Source: Anastatus disparis
Taxonomy: Eukaryota; Arthropoda; Insecta; Hymenoptera; Eupelmidae
NCBI GenBank assembly: GCA_017163975.1
Contig: JAFFSR010000227.1
Coordinates: 8,174,501-8,238,500 of the forward strand
DNA: 64,000 nt
Reading direction: 5' to 3'
Shown: positions 60,311 to 64,000 of the stretch, piece after piece
Numbering within the stretch: position 1 is the stretch's first letter
How the letters are laid out: every line of letters begins with the position of its first letter
Position numbers and translations under genes: made by a program
Notes under the pieces: model-generated
The model's input: only the letters and a program-made list of their open reading frames with translations
What the model was told of the DNA's origin: nothing
Database searches by the model: none

Positions 60311-60512
60311 TTTTTTTTATTAATTTAAGGTTTTTGTATTTGTGCTATCATTACGATGCTAATTAGCGATGGAGGTTTCTCAGTGTGTTTGTGAACAAAG
60401 CACATTTAACGTACAGAAGTACTTGTATCAATCAGTCGTAGAGACCGGGATTCAAACTCGAAACCTCGAGATTATGAATCTATGCTCTACCGACCGAACC
60501 ACTGACAACCTC
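60311..60512 (-). mobile_element. tRNA-derived SINE, copy 12, with 12-bp target duplication
   Basis: Reverse orientation, somewhat diverged (TTAAGGTTTTTGTATTTGTG at the tail, CCGACCGAACCACTGACAAC at the head). ACTATACAAGAT at 60300-60311 is repeated exactly at 60514-60525. This is the clearest target-site duplication in the window and shows insertion by retroposition. Confidence 0.93.
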
Positions 60513-61482
60513 GACTATACAAGATATTTTACGATCATTACACAATGCGAACGCCGTTGTTAAGCTGATAATAGCAAAACTGCAGCGTGAATAAATGAAC
60601 ACAAAAGGAAAAGTAGAAATGAGTTTTGCAAACGAATGTAAACAAGCAAAACTAACAACTCTCATTACATAAAATAAATGTTACGAAAATCCTATAACGG
60701 TTAAAATGTTGTTAAAATGTGTGTTGATTTTTAATTATTAAATAAATTAGGAAAACAATATATTAAATCGTATTAAAAGTAAATTGTAATAATAATATAT
60801 TAATGTTATAATATCAACAAATATTTTGTATGAAATATTTTTTGTGCAGCATAATTAAATTTTTGCATAAAACATGTGGAAAAGCTAAAAAAGCTTTTTT
60901 TTTAAAAAAAAAGAATTGTTTGAACAAGTTTAGATAGGATCATCTTTTGTTTTGAAGTAAAGTATATCATAGACACGAGGAAGTTTCTTTTCATTGACAA
61001 AGTTGATGGAAAAATGTGTATACCTTGTAACCTAGTTTCTTGACAGATAGAAAGAACAACAAGTGCATAATTTTCTACTTGCTGGTAAATCTGTTATGTT
61101 AGAGACAGATAATACGGAAGTTCTCTTTTTTTCTTCTTTTTCTCTTTCAAGTTTTTAGGACTTTTTCATTTCTCGCAGTTCTTTACTGGAACGCAAAAGC
61201 TTCAAACATTTGTCTTTGCTAGTAGGTAAAATGAGATTCTTTAAAACTTGTGTTCTAAAAAGTAATGACGCTAATGTTCAAAGTTTTAATTCGAACGAGT
61301 AATTGGCTAGTGAAGATATTTCAAGCTGTGTAACACCTTAGAGAATTTCATATAAAGTCGCGTGTATGAACGTTTATTGGATTAAGATAGAGTTTTAATT
61401 AATTTTTAGTTTTAATAAATATAAAAATATATCAATAAAAAAATTAATTTATAATTATTTTAATTTATTTATTTTGAACATA
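60513..61482. other. AT-rich non-coding DNA
   Basis: Nothing that I can support as a gene. Confidence 0.45.
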
Positions 61483-61685
61483 ATTTTTTTTTTATTTTAT
61501 TTTACGTTGCTGTGTTTATGCTATTATTGCGATGTTAATTAGCGACGGAGGTCTTCAGTGTGTTTGTGAACAAAGCACATGTAACATACAGTGGTGCTTG
61601 TGTCAATCAGCCGAGAGCGGGATTCGAACTCGGATCCTCGAGATTATGAATCCATCGTTCTACCGACTGAGCCACCTATTGCCTC
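61483..61685 (-). mobile_element. tRNA-derived SINE, copy 13
   Basis: Reverse orientation, tail TTTTATTTTACGTTGCTGTG, body GATGTTAATTAGCGACGG, B box GGGATTCGAACTCGG, head ending GCCTC. The open frame that crosses it (61532-61864) is a SINE artefact. Confidence 0.92.
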
Positions 61686-64000
61686 TATGTTTCCGCATGA
61701 TCAGAATAAAGAATGTCTACTACGCTAAGAAATTTGATCTAGTAAAAATTAATGTCATAAACTATCATTATAGCAAAAAATTACTGTGTCGCATGGTAAA
61801 TTTTATTAGATACATAATAAAGTTTCTGTGTTTTTATAGTAAATTTTATCACATGAAATGTTAAATTTTTATTATAATAGTAGTCTGTGATTATGTACCT
61901 TATTTGATATAAATTTTCCTTAAGTTAACGTAAAAGTCTCGCACTTTAACGTGAATTTTGAAAATTCAGAAACTATTTTCTTTCCATAAATCAAAAATAT
62001 CAATAAATATAAGAACAATTTAAGTTTATTTTAAGGATTTTAATTTTATCGGTTTTCATAAATTACATTTCGTTGTTATAAATACCGTTCCTAATTTCAA
62101 AAAATTCGATAGTAAAATACTAAAAGCCAAGTCGAAAATCAAAGCTTGGTACGACATAAAGTCAATTGCGTGCCTTATACGAGCAGCAGCAGCAGCAGCG
62201 CACAATAACCACACGAAACACGTAGATTAATCTCTGTGTACGTTTACATAAACTTAATTATTATGGGTATACTGCTTTGTATGCACATGTAAGCAGTCAT
62301 CATAATCTCTATGAGTTAAAGGTGCAGTGTATATTATATAAGATTATGGGGTTGTATTCTTGATTGAAAATATATAGATTTATGTTTATGTTAAGAATTT
62401 TCGAAAAATTAAAAAAAAAAACGTATAAATAATAATAACCGACTATAAAATTTTTTTTTTAATTTATTCTCTTGTATTTAAAGTTAATTGTCAATCCAAC
62501 AAATAAACAAATTTCAATAAATTTTATTTTTTTAACTCATTCTGTTTCTTACAAAAATGTCAAAGGTTTAATGAATAAGTAAAAACTTCCTGTAAAAAAT
62601 TTTGAAAAAAGATAAAATAAAAACAATCAATTAATAATTAGAAAACTACTAAATAACATGAATTTTCAATGATTTACTGATAAATAAAAACTTTTGTAAG
62701 TTAAATCAACAAATAAATTAAAAAATAATTTTCAAACGAAGCTAAAACCAATTATAAAGCAAATAATATACTAATCTGAAATTTTTCACATCATTGTACC
62801 AAAATATTTATATTATTTAATCATTAAGATTATTTAAATTTATTATTCCAACAATGATAATCCTTACAATATTAGCCGTTTCACGGTTTTCAGTTACGAA
62901 CTCGACCAAATTTGTGGTTATTGTGAGACCAGCAACTATGTTACCAAAGTAACGGAGTTTCTATGAACCATGTTTAACCACTGCGGATACCGTGTGGTGT
63001 AAAAGTTAAATTCTAGTACATCGTGGCAATTTCACGACGTTGTAATTTTCATAATTATCTATTGGTTATACGCGAAGATTATGAAATCATGTAGCTTTAT
63101 TAACGTACGTTCTTTGATAAAAATTTACAATTTAAATTGAATGTGGTTTAGTTTATTATTACATTCGCGTTTATAATTAAAACTTGGAACTGAATATGGT
63201 TAATTAGAATTTTTACGATCGCAGTATAAAATTTATGTACGTTACGTGCACACATTTGAAAATATAAGTTGAAATTACTTTAATTTATTGTTACAATTTT
63301 ATAAATTATTTAACGATTTTTACCAACACAGGATATTCCAGTCGATATATTTTTGTGAATAAATAAATGCTTGTCACGTTCGTAATGAATATTTCCGATT
63401 TCTCTCATTTTTTTATGGTTACGCGCACATCCTACAGTTACAAAAGCAAATATAAAACTGACAATTTAGATATTTATTGGAAATATAAAAGTACAGCCGA
63501 AAATTTATGCTATTGATTTTAATAAATTTAAGCAATGATAAATCAAAGAGCTTTTTTTTTTTGACGCAGCATTCGATGATGAATTGCTAAACTTGCGTGA
63601 TTTATTGTTCGATTTATTTTTCTTTTTCGAATAAATACTCGATCGATAATACATTTTGAATATAAAAAAGACGTATGGATACATAAGAATGAACTGAAGA
63701 TGAATTAAGAGAAAATTTAATAAATTAATGCGTGATCCCTGTTTACAAAGCCAATATGTTTATAAAGAAATTTAACGTTTGAAAGCAATAATTTTTTATT
63801 TGTGCAAAGAATATTGAGATTATTGCGTAACTTTGATTCATCTTTTCTACGGCATGTTACAAATTTTTAGCATTCTCCGCAAAATTTCTATTATATTGTT
63901 TCACAAACTAAAGTGATGTTTTCGGAAGCTATTTAAATCGTATTAATGAAACAATTTTTAATTAAACTTATTTCATTAAAATTTCAGAAAAAAAGCTAAA
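61686..64000. other. AT-rich non-coding DNA
   Basis: No gene is supported. It contains a short (GCA)n tract near 62184-62199 and a less AT-rich patch around 62880-63010 without a coding-like frame. Confidence 0.45.

Noticed and set aside
60369..60563. Short frames over SINE copies (also 61532-61864, 59034-59228, 60480-60665)
   Set aside because: They translate the SINE body and head and recur wherever the SINE does.

Overview
The window is an AT-rich (roughly 70-75% A+T by eye) stretch of animal nuclear DNA, almost certainly from an arthropod and most plausibly an insect. The signs are a eukaryotic tRNA-Leu with a pol III T-run, a tRNA-derived SINE family, TA-flanked inverted-repeat elements, an intronless speckle-type BTB gene, and Mediator-subunit-like genes. 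A parasitoid wasp or other hymenopteran would fit the base composition and the BTB gene, but the sequence does not settle the order.

Layout. 0-9.7 kb is gene-poor and holds a SINE and a 3-kb TA-flanked inverted-repeat element carrying a 150-bp satellite array. 9.7-18 kb holds a long perfect-looking hairpin, a short tandem repeat, a tRNA-Leu(AAG), a possible terminal coding exon on the minus strand, and a 951-bp CCCTGG-ended inverted-repeat element. 18-32 kb is mostly unannotatable AT-rich DNA with a second, segmentally duplicated tRNA-Leu(AAG) and two SINEs. 32-37 kb holds an intronless BTB/POZ gene on the minus strand between two copies of a duplicated flank, plus a MITE inserted exactly at the edge of a SINE.

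37-51 kb is the most interesting part: a degenerating tandem array with a period of about 4.5-5 kb. Unit A carries an intact intronless gene of 571 codons. Its N-terminal third matches Mediator subunit 28 (MED28), and its C-terminal two thirds are a 20-residue Ser/Pro/Gln repeat made by a 60-bp coding minisatellite. Unit B carries a paralogue broken by a single-base deletion, with the two coding minisatellites at very different copy numbers. Units on either side (0 and C) keep only flanking sequence. 51-64 kb is again gene-poor, with SINEs, an AT microsatellite and a palindromic element carrying two CRE-type TGACGTCA sites.

Thirteen copies of one tRNA-derived SINE family are spread over the window in both orientations, three with visible target-site duplications. 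Only one protein-coding gene (BTB) plus the MED28-like pair can be supported with confidence; most short open frames here start with TTG or lie in low-complexity DNA.
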